Assembly: GCA_027313705.1 (NCBI GenBank)
Contig: DAHVDE010000027.1
Location: 1 to 64,000, forward strand
DNA from: Actinomycetota bacterium
Lineage (GTDB): Bacteria > Actinomycetota > Actinomycetes > Streptosporangiales > Streptosporangiaceae
Length of the DNA: 64,000 nt
Reading direction: 5' to 3'
The notes under the pieces were generated by a model, which was not told where the DNA came from, searched no databases, and saw only the letters and a list, made by a program, of their open reading frames with translations. Below, one piece after another: positions 32,966 through 41,569 of this stretch; within the stretch, counting starts at the first letter, position 1, and each line of letters opens with the position of its first letter. The position numbers were made by a program, and so were the translations under genes.

Positions 32966-33754
32966 ATGATGCCATCCATGGAGTCCGCTGAATTCGGTGA
33001 TGTCAGTGTGATCATCGGTACCGGCTACGTGGCAGAGGTCGAGATTCACCGCCCGCCTGACAACTTCTTCGACGTCGCGCTGATCGCCGCGCTGGCCGCT
33101 GGCTACCAGTGGGCCGACCGGTCGGGCGCACGCGCGATCGTGCTTTGCTCGGAAGGCAAGCACTTCTGCGCGGGCGCTGATTTTACCGGCCGGTCAACGG
33201 CAGGGCAGGTGGCCGGCGGTGGTGCGAGTGAGCTTTACCAGCAGGCACTTGCGCTGTTCGAGGCGCCGCTGCCGGTCGTGGCCGCGGTACAGGGTGCGGC
33301 CGTCGGCGGCGGACTCGGCCTCGCCTGTTCCGCCGACTTCCGGGTAGCCGGTCCGCTGGCCAGATTCTCGGCCAACTTCGCCAGGATCGGCCTGCATCAG
33401 GGCTTTGCCCTCAGCGTGACGCTGCCGGCGATCGTCGGCCAGCAGCAGGCCTGCGACCTGCTTTATACAGGGCGGAGAGTCGATGGCACCGAGGCGGCAG
33501 GGATGGGCCTCGCCGACCGCCTCGCCGCGGCGCCAAGGCAAGCGGCCCGCGAGCTTGCCGCCCAGCTCGCCGAGGCCGGCCCGCTGGCGCTCAGGGCGAT
33601 CAGGACGACGATGCGGGACGGGCTGGCCGCCAGGGCGAAGGCGGCCATGGAGCGTGAAGCGGCCGAGCAGGGGAAGCTCTGGCCGACCGCCGACTTCGCC
33701 GAGGGCGTCCGTGCCTTCGCCGAGCGCCGCACCCCGAGGTTCGAAGGCAGGTGA
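32966..33754 (+). CDS. Crotonase-superfamily protein (enoyl-CoA hydratase-like)
   Basis: A 262-residue crotonase fold. The oxyanion-hole elements are GKHFCAGADF (about 69-78) and GAAVGGGLGLACSADF (about 110-125). The two catalytic glutamates of classical enoyl-CoA hydratase are not found: the first position reads GLGLA in place of the usual CELA, and the second region reads RIGLHQGFALS. Another crotonase reaction is therefore possible. ATG 32966 is used; ATG 32978 is an alternative. It overlaps the acyl-CoA dehydrogenase start by four bases, forming an operon. Confidence 0.8.
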   Translation: MMPSMESAEFGDVSVIIGTGYVAEVEIHRPPDNFFDVALIAALAAGYQWADRSGARAIVLCSEGKHFCAGADFTGRSTAGQVAGGGASELYQQALALFEAPLPVVAAVQGAAVGGGLGLACSADFRVAGPLARFSANFARIGLHQGFALSVTLPAIVGQQQACDLLYTGRRVDGTEAAGMGLADRLAAAPRQAARELAAQLAEAGPLALRAIRTTMRDGLAARAKAAMEREAAEQGKLWPTADFAEGVRAFAERRTPRFEGR

Positions 33755-35013
33755 CGGCGGTGGGGACGACGGAAGCCGGGATCAGGGCGCAGGTAAGGCA
33801 GTGGATAGAAGAAAACTTCGATGCCGGGATCAGCCTGCGGGGCTGGCGGGAAAAACTGGCCGACAGCGGCTGGGCGTGCCCTGCCTGGCCGCCAGCGCTC
33901 TGCGGCCAGGGCCTGGCGGCAGAACTTGCCGCCGCTGCGATGGCCGAGCTGACCGCGGCCGGGGTTCCAGGACTCCCTGAAGGCATCGGCATGGGACTCG
34001 CCGCCCCTGTCCTGCTTGAGCACGGCAGCGAGGAGCTCAGGCAGAAGTACATCAGGCCCACGGTGACCGGCGAGATCACCTGGGTCCAGCTATTCAGTGA
34101 GCCAGGCGCCGGTTCGGACCTGGCCGGGCTCACCACGAAGGCCGACGGCGACGGCGACGGCTGGCTGATAACCGGCCAGAAGGTGTGGTCGACCGGCGCC
34201 GCGACCGCCGACTACGGGCTGCTGCTCGCCAGGACGAACTGGGACGCGCCCAAGCATCGCGGCATCACCGCGTTCGTGCTCCCGATGCGCCAGGATGGAA
34301 TCAGCGTGCGGCCGCTCCGCCAGATGAACGGCCACAGTTCCTTCAACGAAGTCTTCATCGATGCCGCCAGGACTACGGAAGTGATCGGCGAGATCGGCGG
34401 CGGATGGACGGTTGCCCTCACGATCCTCGCGCACGAACGCAGGCTGGCCACCTTCAGCCAGATCCCCGCTGGCGCGGCCGGCCTGGCCTGGACCGAGGCG
34501 ATCGCGGAGCGGACCGCTGCCGCCGAGCCGCACAAGTGGTATCCGCAGCGGGCCGGCCGGCCAGAACTCGTGGTGCCGCAGGCAAGGAAGTCAGGCAAGG
34601 CCGGCGACCCGGTGCTGCGCCAGGAGATCGCCAGGCTCACCGAGGCGGCGATGTCAGCCAGGTTCACCGCCGAGCGGGCGGCAGCCGCCAGAAGCGCGGG
34701 CCAGCGGCCTGGCCCGCAAGGATCGATAGGAAAGCTCGCCAGCAGCGACATCGCCAGGCAGGCCGCACGTGTGCACGGGTCCATCGCGGGCGCGCACGGC
34801 ATGCTCGCGGGCCAGGAAGCTCCGCAAGCCGGCACGATCGCGGAGATCCTGGTCTCGGTGCCAGGCATTTCGATCGCCGGGGGAACGGACGAGATACAGC
34901 ACACGATCATCGGCGAGCGCATGCTCGGCCTGCCCCGCGAGCCCGACCTCAGTCGCGAACTGCCGTTCCGTGACGTACCAAAGGGAGACAGGAATGCCCT
35001 GCCTGAAGCGTGA
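33751..35013 (+). CDS. Acyl-CoA dehydrogenase
   Basis: A 420-residue flavoprotein with the standard three-domain layout. FAD-binding motifs include WVQLFSEPGAGSDLAGL (about 110-126) and WSTGAATADYGLLLA. The C-terminal helical domain ends GGTDEIQHTIIGERMLGLPR, the conserved adenine-contacting tail. It should introduce a double bond into an acyl-CoA and pass electrons to ETF. The acyl specificity is not evident. Coupling to the crotonase gene by GTGA and overlap with the next hydrolase gene suggest a short acyl-CoA degradation operon. Confidence 0.92.
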   Translation: MTAVGTTEAGIRAQVRQWIEENFDAGISLRGWREKLADSGWACPAWPPALCGQGLAAELAAAAMAELTAAGVPGLPEGIGMGLAAPVLLEHGSEELRQKYIRPTVTGEITWVQLFSEPGAGSDLAGLTTKADGDGDGWLITGQKVWSTGAATADYGLLLARTNWDAPKHRGITAFVLPMRQDGISVRPLRQMNGHSSFNEVFIDAARTTEVIGEIGGGWTVALTILAHERRLATFSQIPAGAAGLAWTEAIAERTAAAEPHKWYPQRAGRPELVVPQARKSGKAGDPVLRQEIARLTEAAMSARFTAERAAAARSAGQRPGPQGSIGKLASSDIARQAARVHGSIAGAHGMLAGQEAPQAGTIAEILVSVPGISIAGGTDEIQHTIIGERMLGLPREPDLSRELPFRDVPKGDRNALPEA

Positions 35014-35746
35014 TGACGGTGTTCGCCTCTACTACGAGGTCGCCGGATCCGGCGCGGCGGCGCCGCTGTTGCTCACGCACGGCTTCGGCGGTTCGTCGCG
35101 GATGTGGGAAGGTAACGTCGCCGCCTTCGCGGCCGACCGCCGGGTAATAACCTGGGACCTGCGCGGGCACGGGAGGTCAGACTCGCCTGAGGACCAGGCT
35201 CGGTACACCGGGGAAGCGAGCGTAGCCGACATGGCGGCGCTGCTCGACGAGACCGGTTCGCAGCGGGCGGTCCTGGCCGGCCTTTCCCTCGGCGGTTATC
35301 TTTCGCTGCGGTTCTACCTGGCCCATCCCGACCGGGTAGCCGCGTTGATTCTGTGTGACACCGGGCCCGGCTACCGCAAGGACCAGGCGAGGGAGGAGTG
35401 GAACGCCCGCGCGCTGGCGCAAGCCGACAGGATCGACCGCGGCGGCATGGCCGCGCTCGGCGACGACGGCTGGCAGCACGCCAGCGCGGCGGGCGTGGCC
35501 AGGGCCGCTCGCGGCATCCTGACCCAGCATGACGGCACGGTGATCGACTCGCTGACGGCGATTGCCGTCCCCGCTCTTGTCGTCGTCGGCTCGCTTGACA
35601 CCCCGTTCCTCGGCGCGGCCAGCTATATGGCAGCGAAGATCCCCGGCGCGAAGCAGGTCATCATCGAAGATGCCGGGCACATCGCCAATGTAGACGCCCC
35701 GGCCAGCTTCAACGCGGCCGTGTCCGGTTTCCTGGCGGCCCTTTAG
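34994..35746 (+). CDS. Alpha/beta-fold hydrolase
   Basis: A 250-residue hydrolase starting at ATG 34994 behind AGGGAG and overlapping the dehydrogenase end by 20 bases. The features are the oxyanion [10 protein letters not shown] (about 29-38), the nucleophile elbow [10 protein letters not shown] with Ser near 97, the acidic residue in [10 protein letters not shown] and the His in [10 protein letters not shown] near the C-terminus. Substrate unknown; a CoA thioester or lactone is plausible from context. Three bases of its stop region overlap the vestigial CoA-transferase gene on the other strand. Confidence 0.88.
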   Translation: MPCLKRDDGVRLYYEVAGSGAAAPLLLTHGFGGSSRMWEGNVAAFAADRRVITWDLRGHGRSDSPEDQARYTGEASVADMAALLDETGSQRAVLAGLSLGGYLSLRFYLAHPDRVAALILCDTGPGYRKDQAREEWNARALAQADRIDRGGMAALGDDGWQHASAAGVARAARGILTQHDGTVIDSLTAIAVPALVVVGSLDTPFLGAASYMAAKIPGAKQVIIEDAGHIANVDAPASFNAAVSGFLAAL

Positions 35747-35868
35747 CCGCGCCCGGCCAGGGTGACCACTTCAGCGCCGAGGTCACCAAGTATCTGGGTC
35801 GCCAGCGGCCCCATGACGACCGCGGTGAGGTCGAGCACGCGCACGCCGGCCAGCGGACCAGCTTCCAA
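35743..35868 (-). pseudogene. Vestigial CaiB/BaiF-type (family III) CoA transferase, N-terminus only
   Basis: Starting at TTG 35868, 41 codons read [20 protein letters not shown] and then [12 protein letters not shown], followed by a short unrelated end and TAA. This is the canonical N-terminus of family III CoA transferases, which are normally 380-450 residues long. An AAGGAGG ribosome site is still present upstream. Everything after about residue 35 is missing, so a deletion has probably removed the body of the gene. Confidence 0.65.
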
Positions 35869-35890
35869 GGTCAGGAGCCTCCTTTGAGTC

Positions 35891-35904
35891 AGGTAAGCCT
35901 TACC
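35891..35904 (+). promoter_or_regulatory. Iron-box-like palindrome before the aminotransferase gene
   Basis: GGTAAG-C-CTTACC (35892-35904) within AGGTAAGCCTTACC resembles the DmdR/IdeR iron box (AGGTTAGGCTCACC type) at about 12 of 19 positions. It lies 31 bases before ATG 35935. The match is suggestive only. Confidence 0.3.
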
Positions 35905-35934
35905 AGTAGGTTAGTAGGGACGGAGGGGACATCT

Positions 35935-37239
35935 ATGACCACTGGGGATCAGCCCGCGGGGGACCAGACCGCTGGCCAGGGACAGCCAAGCCTGTGGAAC
36001 CCGTTCGCCAACATGGCGACCCTTGCGGGGCATGCGATCAACATCGTCGGCGGAACCGGGTCGACCGTGGTCGACGCCGAGGGCCGGGAGTACCTGGACG
36101 CGCTCGCGAGCCTCTGGTACTGCAACGTCGGCTATGGCCGTACCGAGCTAGCCGAGGCGGCGGCCGCCCAGATGCGCGAACTGGCGGCGTTCCATACCTT
36201 CGAGTTCTATACCAACCCGGCAGCCGAGGCGCTCTGCCGCCGCATCAGCGACCTGGCGCCGCTTGACGAGCCCAAGGTATTCCTGACCCCTGGCGGCGGC
36301 TCGGATGCGGTCGACACGTCGGGCAAGCTGGCACGGGCGTACTGGAGGGCGGTCGGCGAGCCCGGCAGGCAGATCATCATTTCCCGCTCGCATTCCTACC
36401 ACGGCATGAATGCCTACGGCACCTCGCTCGGCGGTATTCCGATGCTCACCGAGGCGTTCGCGCCGCTGGTCGGGCAAGTGGAGCAGGTGCCGTGGGATGA
36501 CCCGGCGGCGCTTGAGAAGACCATCGAACTGCTCGGCGACAGCAAGGTCGCGGCGTTCTTCTGCGAGCCGGTCATCGGCGCTGGCGGCGTCTTCCCGCCA
36601 CCGCCTGGCTACCTGGAGCAGGTCAGGGAGATCTGCCGCAGGCACGGAGTGCTCTTCGTGGCCGACGAGGTGATCACCGGGTTCGGCCGGGTCGGAAAGT
36701 GGTTCGCCAGCGAGCGGTTTGATCTTGACCCCGACCTGATCATCACCGCCAAGGGCCTCAGCTCCGGCTACCTGCCGATCGGGGCGGTCATCGCCGCGCA
36801 GCGGGTGGCCGAGCCATTCTGGCAGGACGGCTCGGCGCAGGTGTTCAGGCACGGTTACACGTACTCTGGTCACCCGACCGCTGCAGCGGTGGCGCTGGCC
36901 AACCTGGACCTCATCGAACAGGAGGGTCTCATCGACCGGGTCGCCGCCCTCGAACCCGTGCTCAGCGCGGTGGTGGCACCACTCGCCGAGCACCCGTTGG
37001 TCGGCGCGGTGCGTTCTGGCACTGGCCTGCTGGCGGCGGTCGAGATCGCCGAGGACGCACGGGTCGCCGATCCTGCGCTTGGCGCCCGCCTGGTGCTCGC
37101 GGTCCGCGAGCAGGGCGTGATCACCAGGCTGCTGCGCGGGGTGGCGCTCCAGATCTCGCCGCCGTTCGTGATCACCGAAGACGAGCTTGGCCGGATCGCG
37201 ACCGCTTTCCGCGCCGCGTTCGACTCGGTCCTCACCTAG
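35935..37239 (+). CDS. Class III (omega) aminotransferase
   Basis: A 434-residue PLP enzyme of fold type I. The Schiff-base lysine is K273 (LIITAKGLSSGYLP), the pyridine-binding Asp is D244 (FVADEVITGFGRVGKWF), and the cofactor phosphate motif is TPGGGSDAVD near 119. ATG 35935 follows CGGAGGGG. It transfers an amino group from an omega-amino donor, probably to pyruvate or 2-oxoglutarate; the donor is not evident. It may work with the nearby acyl-CoA genes, but it has its own promoter region. Confidence 0.88.
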   Translation: MTTGDQPAGDQTAGQGQPSLWNPFANMATLAGHAINIVGGTGSTVVDAEGREYLDALASLWYCNVGYGRTELAEAAAAQMRELAAFHTFEFYTNPAAEALCRRISDLAPLDEPKVFLTPGGGSDAVDTSGKLARAYWRAVGEPGRQIIISRSHSYHGMNAYGTSLGGIPMLTEAFAPLVGQVEQVPWDDPAALEKTIELLGDSKVAAFFCEPVIGAGGVFPPPPGYLEQVREICRRHGVLFVADEVITGFGRVGKWFASERFDLDPDLIITAKGLSSGYLPIGAVIAAQRVAEPFWQDGSAQVFRHGYTYSGHPTAAAVALANLDLIEQEGLIDRVAALEPVLSAVVAPLAEHPLVGAVRSGTGLLAAVEIAEDARVADPALGARLVLAVREQGVITRLLRGVALQISPPFVITEDELGRIATAFRAAFDSVLT

Positions 37240-37260
37240 CGGACTGCCGGGTCGGCTGCG

Positions 37261-37305
37261 CGGGCGTGCCCGGGGCGTGCCCCGCCTGGTCACGAGGCAC
37301 GCCCG
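37261..37305. terminator. Nested hairpin between convergent genes
   Basis: CGGGCGTGCC (37261-37270) pairs with GGCACGCCCG (37296-37305), and a second CGGGGC/GCCCCG pair (37271-37284) lies inside. It sits between the aminotransferase stop and the lipoprotein stop and is likely a bidirectional terminator. Confidence 0.55.
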
Positions 37306-37318
37306 GCCGGCGAGGGGA

Positions 37319-38050
37319 TTAACCGGTCTTGCTGACCTTTGCCCCTGCGGGCAGGTTGAATAGCGACGGCGCCGGCGAGGATTGGTAACTCTTGAGCTGG
37401 AAGCTGGTCGACTCGCCGGCGACCTGGACATAGCCGAGTATGTTCCGCGGTGTGGTGCAGATCGTGCTCTGCCCCGTCGTCCCTTTGGCGCGGAAGTCAA
37501 GGCATTTCATCGCGAAGCCGTTTACGGTCATGCTAGACGTGGCGACCTTGTCACCGGCGAGGCCGGCCGCAATCGAGAAGGCCTGAAGGAACGTCGTCCA
37601 GTGCGACGGGGTATAGAAGTCGACGAGCTGGTTTTGGGCAATTGCCTCGGCGTTGCTCAGTTTCTGGCATACCCAGCCCGTGCCCGCGACCTGGCTGCAG
37701 GCGTACTCGCCCTTGGCGTTGCTGATCAGGTCGAGGCCGCTGCCGCCGCCTGCTGCCGCCTGCGTGAACGCCACGTCCTTGGGTGGCTGCACGGCGTAGG
37801 TGACGGTGGTAGGGGACCCGCCGCCCTTGGTCGTGTAAGTCGCCTCGAAGGCTGCGGCCTGACCCGTTTTCAGTCCTTGGGTGAAGGTCGAGATGACGGC
37901 CCGGTTGCTGTCCACGGCCTGCCTGACCGCGTTTATCTTGCTCACCACCGAGCAGCCGCTCACCGCCGCGGCACCGGCCGAGGCGGCGAGCGCGGCGGCC
38001 AGGAATACGACGGCCCGCCCCCGGCTAGAAACCCCTGCTGTCCCGAACAT
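37319..38050 (-). CDS. Putative lipoprotein of unknown function
   Basis: A 243-residue exported protein. ATG 38050 is preceded by AAGGAGG at five bases; the frame upstream is not signal-like. The signal peptide ends in the lipobox AAVSGC (C33). Two later cysteine pairs (YACSQVAGTGWVCQ, and KCLDF with TICTT) may form disulfides. The mature domain has alternating strands like LppX/LprG-type folds, but I cannot assign it. It overlaps the end of the DUF3054 gene by 26 bases, so the two are probably co-transcribed. Confidence 0.75.
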   Translation of the reverse strand: MFGTAGVSSRGRAVVFLAAALAASAGAAAVSGCSVVSKINAVRQAVDSNRAVISTFTQGLKTGQAAAFEATYTTKGGGSPTTVTYAVQPPKDVAFTQAAAGGGSGLDLISNAKGEYACSQVAGTGWVCQKLSNAEAIAQNQLVDFYTPSHWTTFLQAFSIAAGLAGDKVATSSMTVNGFAMKCLDFRAKGTTGQSTICTTPRNILGYVQVAGESTSFQLKSYQSSPAPSLFNLPAGAKVSKTG

Positions 38051-38423
38051 GACCTGCCTCCTTCGATGCTGCCCTTGTGAGAATAAGGGCGCAGGCCCGC
38101 CAGCCGAGCAAGAACAGGCCAAGGAACGCAAACGCGACCGCGATGAAGGCGAGCGCCGTGCCCTGAGCGGCCACGACGCGCAACGTCATGCCGAGGGCCA
38201 CTGTGCTCAGCCAGACCGCCACGCCGGTCGGGACCAGGGCAGCGGGCCGGCGCCAGGCACGGACGGCCAGTTCGCCGGCGGCAAGTCCGGCCAGGAACGG
38301 CCAGGCCGTGCTCACCAGGCCGGGGAGACCGCCGGCCGCGTGATGGCTGGCCCGTCCGATGACGACGAACGCCAGCACCAGGACGGCATCGCCGAGCATG
38401 GCCAATGATCCGCGCATGGGCAC
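38025..38423 (-). CDS. DUF3054 integral membrane protein
   Basis: A 132-residue protein with four hydrophobic helices. Family landmarks are DAVLVLAFVVIGRASHHA (about 12-29), STAWPFLAGLAAGELAV (about 38-54), TGVAVWLSTVALGMTLR and FAFLGLFLLGWR. The function of DUF3054 is unknown. Start GTG 38423 or ATG 38417, without a clear ribosome site. It is followed by, and overlaps, the lipoprotein gene. Confidence 0.88.
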   Translation of the reverse strand: MPMRGSLAMLGDAVLVLAFVVIGRASHHAAGGLPGLVSTAWPFLAGLAAGELAVRAWRRPAALVPTGVAVWLSTVALGMTLRVVAAQGTALAFIAVAFAFLGLFLLGWRACALILTRAASKEAGHVRDSRGF

Positions 38424-38526
38424 AGGCTAGCCGGTTAGCCCAATGGCCTTGCCTTAAGTGAAAGGCCAAGAGCACCGACTTCACCGTGGTCGGCCTGGTC
38501 AGCACGGGCTGAGAGCGGCGCGGTTT

Positions 38527-38562
38527 GCGGGCGGGGCGGTATCTGCTACCCGCCCCGCCCGC
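38527..38562. terminator. 13-bp GC-rich hairpin downstream of the secreted HExxE protein
   Basis: GCGGGCGGGGCGG (38527-38539) pairs with CCGCCCCGCCCGC (38550-38562) around a 10-base loop. It lies 22 bases past the stop of the minus-strand secreted-protein gene and is a plausible terminator for it. Confidence 0.6.
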
Positions 38563-38583
38563 GCTAGGCGGCAGGGAAACTAA

Positions 38584-40053
38584 CTACGTGTGGATCGTCC
38601 AGGAGAAGCTGGTAGATCCCTGTGCTCCCGTGGTATCGGTCGCGGTGACCGTCACGGTGTAGGTACCGGTGCGGGACGTCGTCTTGCCGCTGATCAGGCC
38701 GGACGAGGAGTTGATCGACAGGCCAGGCGGCAGGCTGGTCGCCGACCAGGTGAAGGTCTGGCCGGACTGGCTGTCTGTGGCGGTCATCTGGAGGCTGACG
38801 TTGGTCCGCCGCTTCGTGCTCTGGTTGCCAGGGTTGTTCACGGTGACCGTGTTGCCCTGGCTGCTGCCGTTGGTGACGATGGCGTGACTGAACTCGCAGT
38901 CGCCGCCGCCGGCCCCGTCGTTGGCCCAGGTGGACTGCATCGCGAAGGTGCCGGTGGTCAGGCTGAGGTTAGCGGCAGGCGCGCCCGGACCCGCGTTCCA
39001 GGCACACAGGTCGCCGGTCTCTTCGCCGCTTGCGGTGTTGGTCCAGCCGCCGGCCGGGTTCTGGTCGGTGATGGTCTCTGCGTACTCGTGACCGTTCACG
39101 ATCGACACGCCGTCGAGGAGGCCGGCGCTGCCCGAGTTGACGAAGTTCTCGCCGCACGAGGCACCGGCATCGGTGACATAAGGCATGTTGGTGAACGCGA
39201 TGTCGCCGTAAGGCGAGGTGACGCCGACATAGGAGTCGCCGTTCCAGTCATGCCAGGCGCAGAAGCCCTGCTGCAGGTAGGTGTCCGGGTCGGTGCCGGT
39301 CGGAGAGATGATGTCGTACTGAGCGTCGCGGTTGGACGCGGCGGTGGTGTTGCCGAAGTGGGCGGCCGCGTTGACCGCCTCGGTGCCGAGCTGGAACGGG
39401 GTGGCGGCCGAAGGCGACGGCGCGCTCTCGTCCACCCAGACACCGGCTAGCGCACCGCCGGTCGGGTAGCCGACGTGGTACTGGTTGCTTGACGGGCAAG
39501 TCTCCGTGCCGGTGGCGACGCCCTGGCAGTACTGCGTCATGACGCCAGACCAGAGTTCGTTGCCTGTGCCAAGACCCTTGAACATTTGCTGCAAGTAAGG
39601 CGCCATGCCACTCGGGTCACCTGACAAGGTGATGTCGCCTTGGGAGTTGGTGCTCTGCGTGCCCCACTGGGAGCCGTAGAACACCAGGTAGACCTTCTCT
39701 GGACCGTCGGTGACGCCGATGCCGTCGATACCGCCGCCGTAGGAAAGATCGCTTGCGGACAATGCATGCACATTCGGGTGGTTGATCGCCCAGGTGCGCA
39801 TCTGCCTGAGGCGGCTGAGGGTCGGGACGAAGCCGTACCTGTAGGGGTGCTTGTAGGCAGGGGAGTACGGGTCAGCGGTCGAGTACATCCTGGCGGTGAT
39901 CGCACTCGGCGACTCTGCTGACGTGCTGGCCGGATGGCTGGCCGCATTTGCGACCGCGCCGCCGTAGGCCAGGCCTGCCGCGAGGGAGGCTGCGGCGAAA
40001 GCGGTTGTCCCGCCGCGAAGCACCCATCGGGAAGTGCGGCTTAACGTTCTCAT
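38584..40053 (-). CDS. Secreted protein with HExxE motif and C-terminal Ig-like domain
   Basis: A 489-residue exported protein. An N-terminal basic stretch and hydrophobic core (about 8-37, ending ANAASH) form a signal peptide. The central region resembles Phi-1/EXORDIUM-like proteins and contains NGHEYAETITD (H322, E323, E326) followed by SGEETGDLCAW (343-352), a possible metal site. Six cysteines could pair. The C-terminal 95 residues form a putative Ig (He_PIG-type) domain with SLPPGLSINSSSGLISG. It may be a secreted metalloprotease or a cell-wall-binding protein; catalytic function is not proved. Confidence 0.75.
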   Translation of the reverse strand: MRTLSRTSRWVLRGGTTAFAAASLAAGLAYGGAVANAASHPASTSAESPSAITARMYSTADPYSPAYKHPYRYGFVPTLSRLRQMRTWAINHPNVHALSASDLSYGGGIDGIGVTDGPEKVYLVFYGSQWGTQSTNSQGDITLSGDPSGMAPYLQQMFKGLGTGNELWSGVMTQYCQGVATGTETCPSSNQYHVGYPTGGALAGVWVDESAPSPSAATPFQLGTEAVNAAAHFGNTTAASNRDAQYDIISPTGTDPDTYLQQGFCAWHDWNGDSYVGVTSPYGDIAFTNMPYVTDAGASCGENFVNSGSAGLLDGVSIVNGHEYAETITDQNPAGGWTNTASGEETGDLCAWNAGPGAPAANLSLTTGTFAMQSTWANDGAGGGDCEFSHAIVTNGSSQGNTVTVNNPGNQSTKRRTNVSLQMTATDSQSGQTFTWSATSLPPGLSINSSSGLISGKTTSRTGTYTVTVTATDTTGAQGSTSFSWTIHT

Positions 40054-40142
40054 GCTCGGTGTCCCTTTCTACCTGGCTGTCGGAGGGGAGTCGGTCGTGG
40101 AAGCAGCTGCTGGCATGAACGTAACTTCGATAGGAAAAAGGG

Positions 40143-40194
40143 TCAACAAACCCAAAGAACTCGCAAAGAATCTTAAGAACTAGTAAAGGAACCG
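40143..40194. promoter_or_regulatory. AT-rich phased repeats between divergent secreted-protein genes
   Basis: On the minus strand, TTC(T/C)TT units recur at roughly 9-12 base spacing (AAAGAA-type on the plus strand), in an otherwise GC-rich region between 40054 and 40251. The pattern recalls response-regulator direct repeats such as PHO boxes, with a weak match to that consensus. Confidence 0.3.
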
Positions 40195-40251
40195 TTGGCC
40201 CTTCCTGGCCGTCCAAGGACCGTGCATCAGGTCAGGCGAAAGGAAGACGCT

Positions 40252-40710
40252 ATGCGCCGTTCATTGACCGCATTAATGCTGAGTGCCCTGCTCGTCAGCG
40301 CATGCGGAGTTAACCACGCGACGGCCCGCCACCCGGCGGCCGGTCATGCGGCCCGCGACCATGCCGCGCGCGAACTGGCCGCCGGCAGGCCCGCCTGCGT
40401 GCGGCTGCATCCCGACCGCGGTTCTGTCACCCTCACCCAAGCCAGTCCGCCCCGCGTCTGCGTGCCTGCCTATACGGGCGTGTACGTGTTCCTGCACGGC
40501 TCGTCCAGTCTGCAATGGAGCGCAATCAGGTCAAGCTCGCCAATACTGCGGCCGGCGCCAAGCGGCATCTTCACCTTGATGCGCTGGGAGACAGGCGCGC
40601 ACTACATAGCGGCCAGGCCAGGCAGGACCAGGCTGACGTCGGTCGGCCGCACCGCGGGCAAGCCTGCCAGGAAGTTCAGTGTCCTGATCTTCGTCACGCC
40701 GGTGACGTGA
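40252..40710 (+). CDS. Small putative lipoprotein
   Basis: A 152-residue exported protein starting at ATG 40252 behind GAAAGGAAG. The signal peptide is followed by the lipobox LLVSAC (C18). A short His/Ala-rich linker (about 22-45) precedes a compact domain with two cysteines (ACVRL and RVCVPA) and beta-rich segments such as GVYVFLHGSS. No family recognised. Its 3' end overlaps the opposite amidohydrolase gene by 17 bases. Confidence 0.65.
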   Translation: MRRSLTALMLSALLVSACGVNHATARHPAAGHAARDHAARELAAGRPACVRLHPDRGSVTLTQASPPRVCVPAYTGVYVFLHGSSSLQWSAIRSSSPILRPAPSGIFTLMRWETGAHYIAARPGRTRLTSVGRTAGKPARKFSVLIFVTPVT

Positions 40711-41569
40711 CATCGAGCCCGAGCAATCTCGCGGCGTTGCCGCCAAGTGCGGCACTGACCTGGACGGCCGTGCAGCCTGCGGTCTTCAGGGTGGCCGCGA
40801 GCGCTCGGGCGTTGGCCGCCACGCTCGGAACCCCTGGCCAGTCGGTCCCGAAGATCATCTTGTCGGCCAGCCGCCGCAGCGAAGACCCGTAGTAGTCGGG
40901 CAACCGCTGCGGCGGCAGCCCGGACACCTCTAGCCAGACGTTCGGTTTCATCAGCGCAAGGAACGCTGCCTGCTGGTACCACCAGCCGCGCCCGCCGTGC
41001 GCGAGCACTACGGCGAGGCCGGGGAAGTCGCGGAATACCGGGTCGAGCAGCACAGGGTCGGCGAAGGCGTTGACCGAGCCGGAAAAAGTGGAAGTGCCGC
41101 AGTGCACGATCACTGGCAACTGGTGCTGCTCGGCCCAGGCATAAGCGGGGTACAGCATCCGGTCGCTCGCCTCGAAGCCGCCATGCACCGGGTGGATCTT
41201 GACGGCGACCGCGCCGAGGCCGACCTGCCTGGCCAGTTCCCTGGCGGGCGGATAATGCAGGTGCGGGTTGAGGTTCGCGACCGGGTGAAACCTTGCCTGG
41301 TTCTGCGAGACGAGCGGCAGCACGTCCTCGATCGGCTGAATGCCCGTCACCTTCGGGCTGTACTCGGTAAACAGCAGCACGTGGTCGATGCCCTGGTCAG
41401 CGAAATGCCGGTCAAGTTCGGCAGGCAACGGCGTGCCGTCAACGGCGAAGAGTTCACCGAGCGGTGTGTCAGCTCCGAACTTGCGCGCCCAGGACTGCCA
41501 GTCCTGCGACAAGGTGGGCAGCTTAGCGACGTGAACATGCGCGTCGACGACGAGCCGGCCGTCAATCAA
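40694..41569 (-). CDS. Amidohydrolase-2-family (TIM-barrel) metal-dependent hydrolase
   Basis: A 291-residue protein of the amidohydrolase-2/ACMSD-like family. The metal site is suggested by DAHVHV (HxH at 11-13), VKIHPVHGG, VIVHCGTST, LAHGGRGWW and the Asp in FGTDWPGV near the C-terminus. Family members decarboxylate or hydrolyse small ring or carboxylate compounds; the substrate is unknown. TTG 41569 is the only available start and lies close to GAGGGTG. It is divergent from proS. Confidence 0.85.
   Translation of the reverse strand: MIDGRLVVDAHVHVAKLPTLSQDWQSWARKFGADTPLGELFAVDGTPLPAELDRHFADQGIDHVLLFTEYSPKVTGIQPIEDVLPLVSQNQARFHPVANLNPHLHYPPARELARQVGLGAVAVKIHPVHGGFEASDRMLYPAYAWAEQHQLPVIVHCGTSTFSGSVNAFADPVLLDPVFRDFPGLAVVLAHGGRGWWYQQAAFLALMKPNVWLEVSGLPPQRLPDYYGSSLRRLADKMIFGTDWPGVPSVAANARALAATLKTAGCTAVQVSAALGGNAARLLGLDVTSPA

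Noticed and set aside
36148-37500. 450-codon minus-strand frame across the class III aminotransferase
   Set aside because: Shadow of the PLP enzyme on the other strand; it has no motif and runs through the terminator hairpin.
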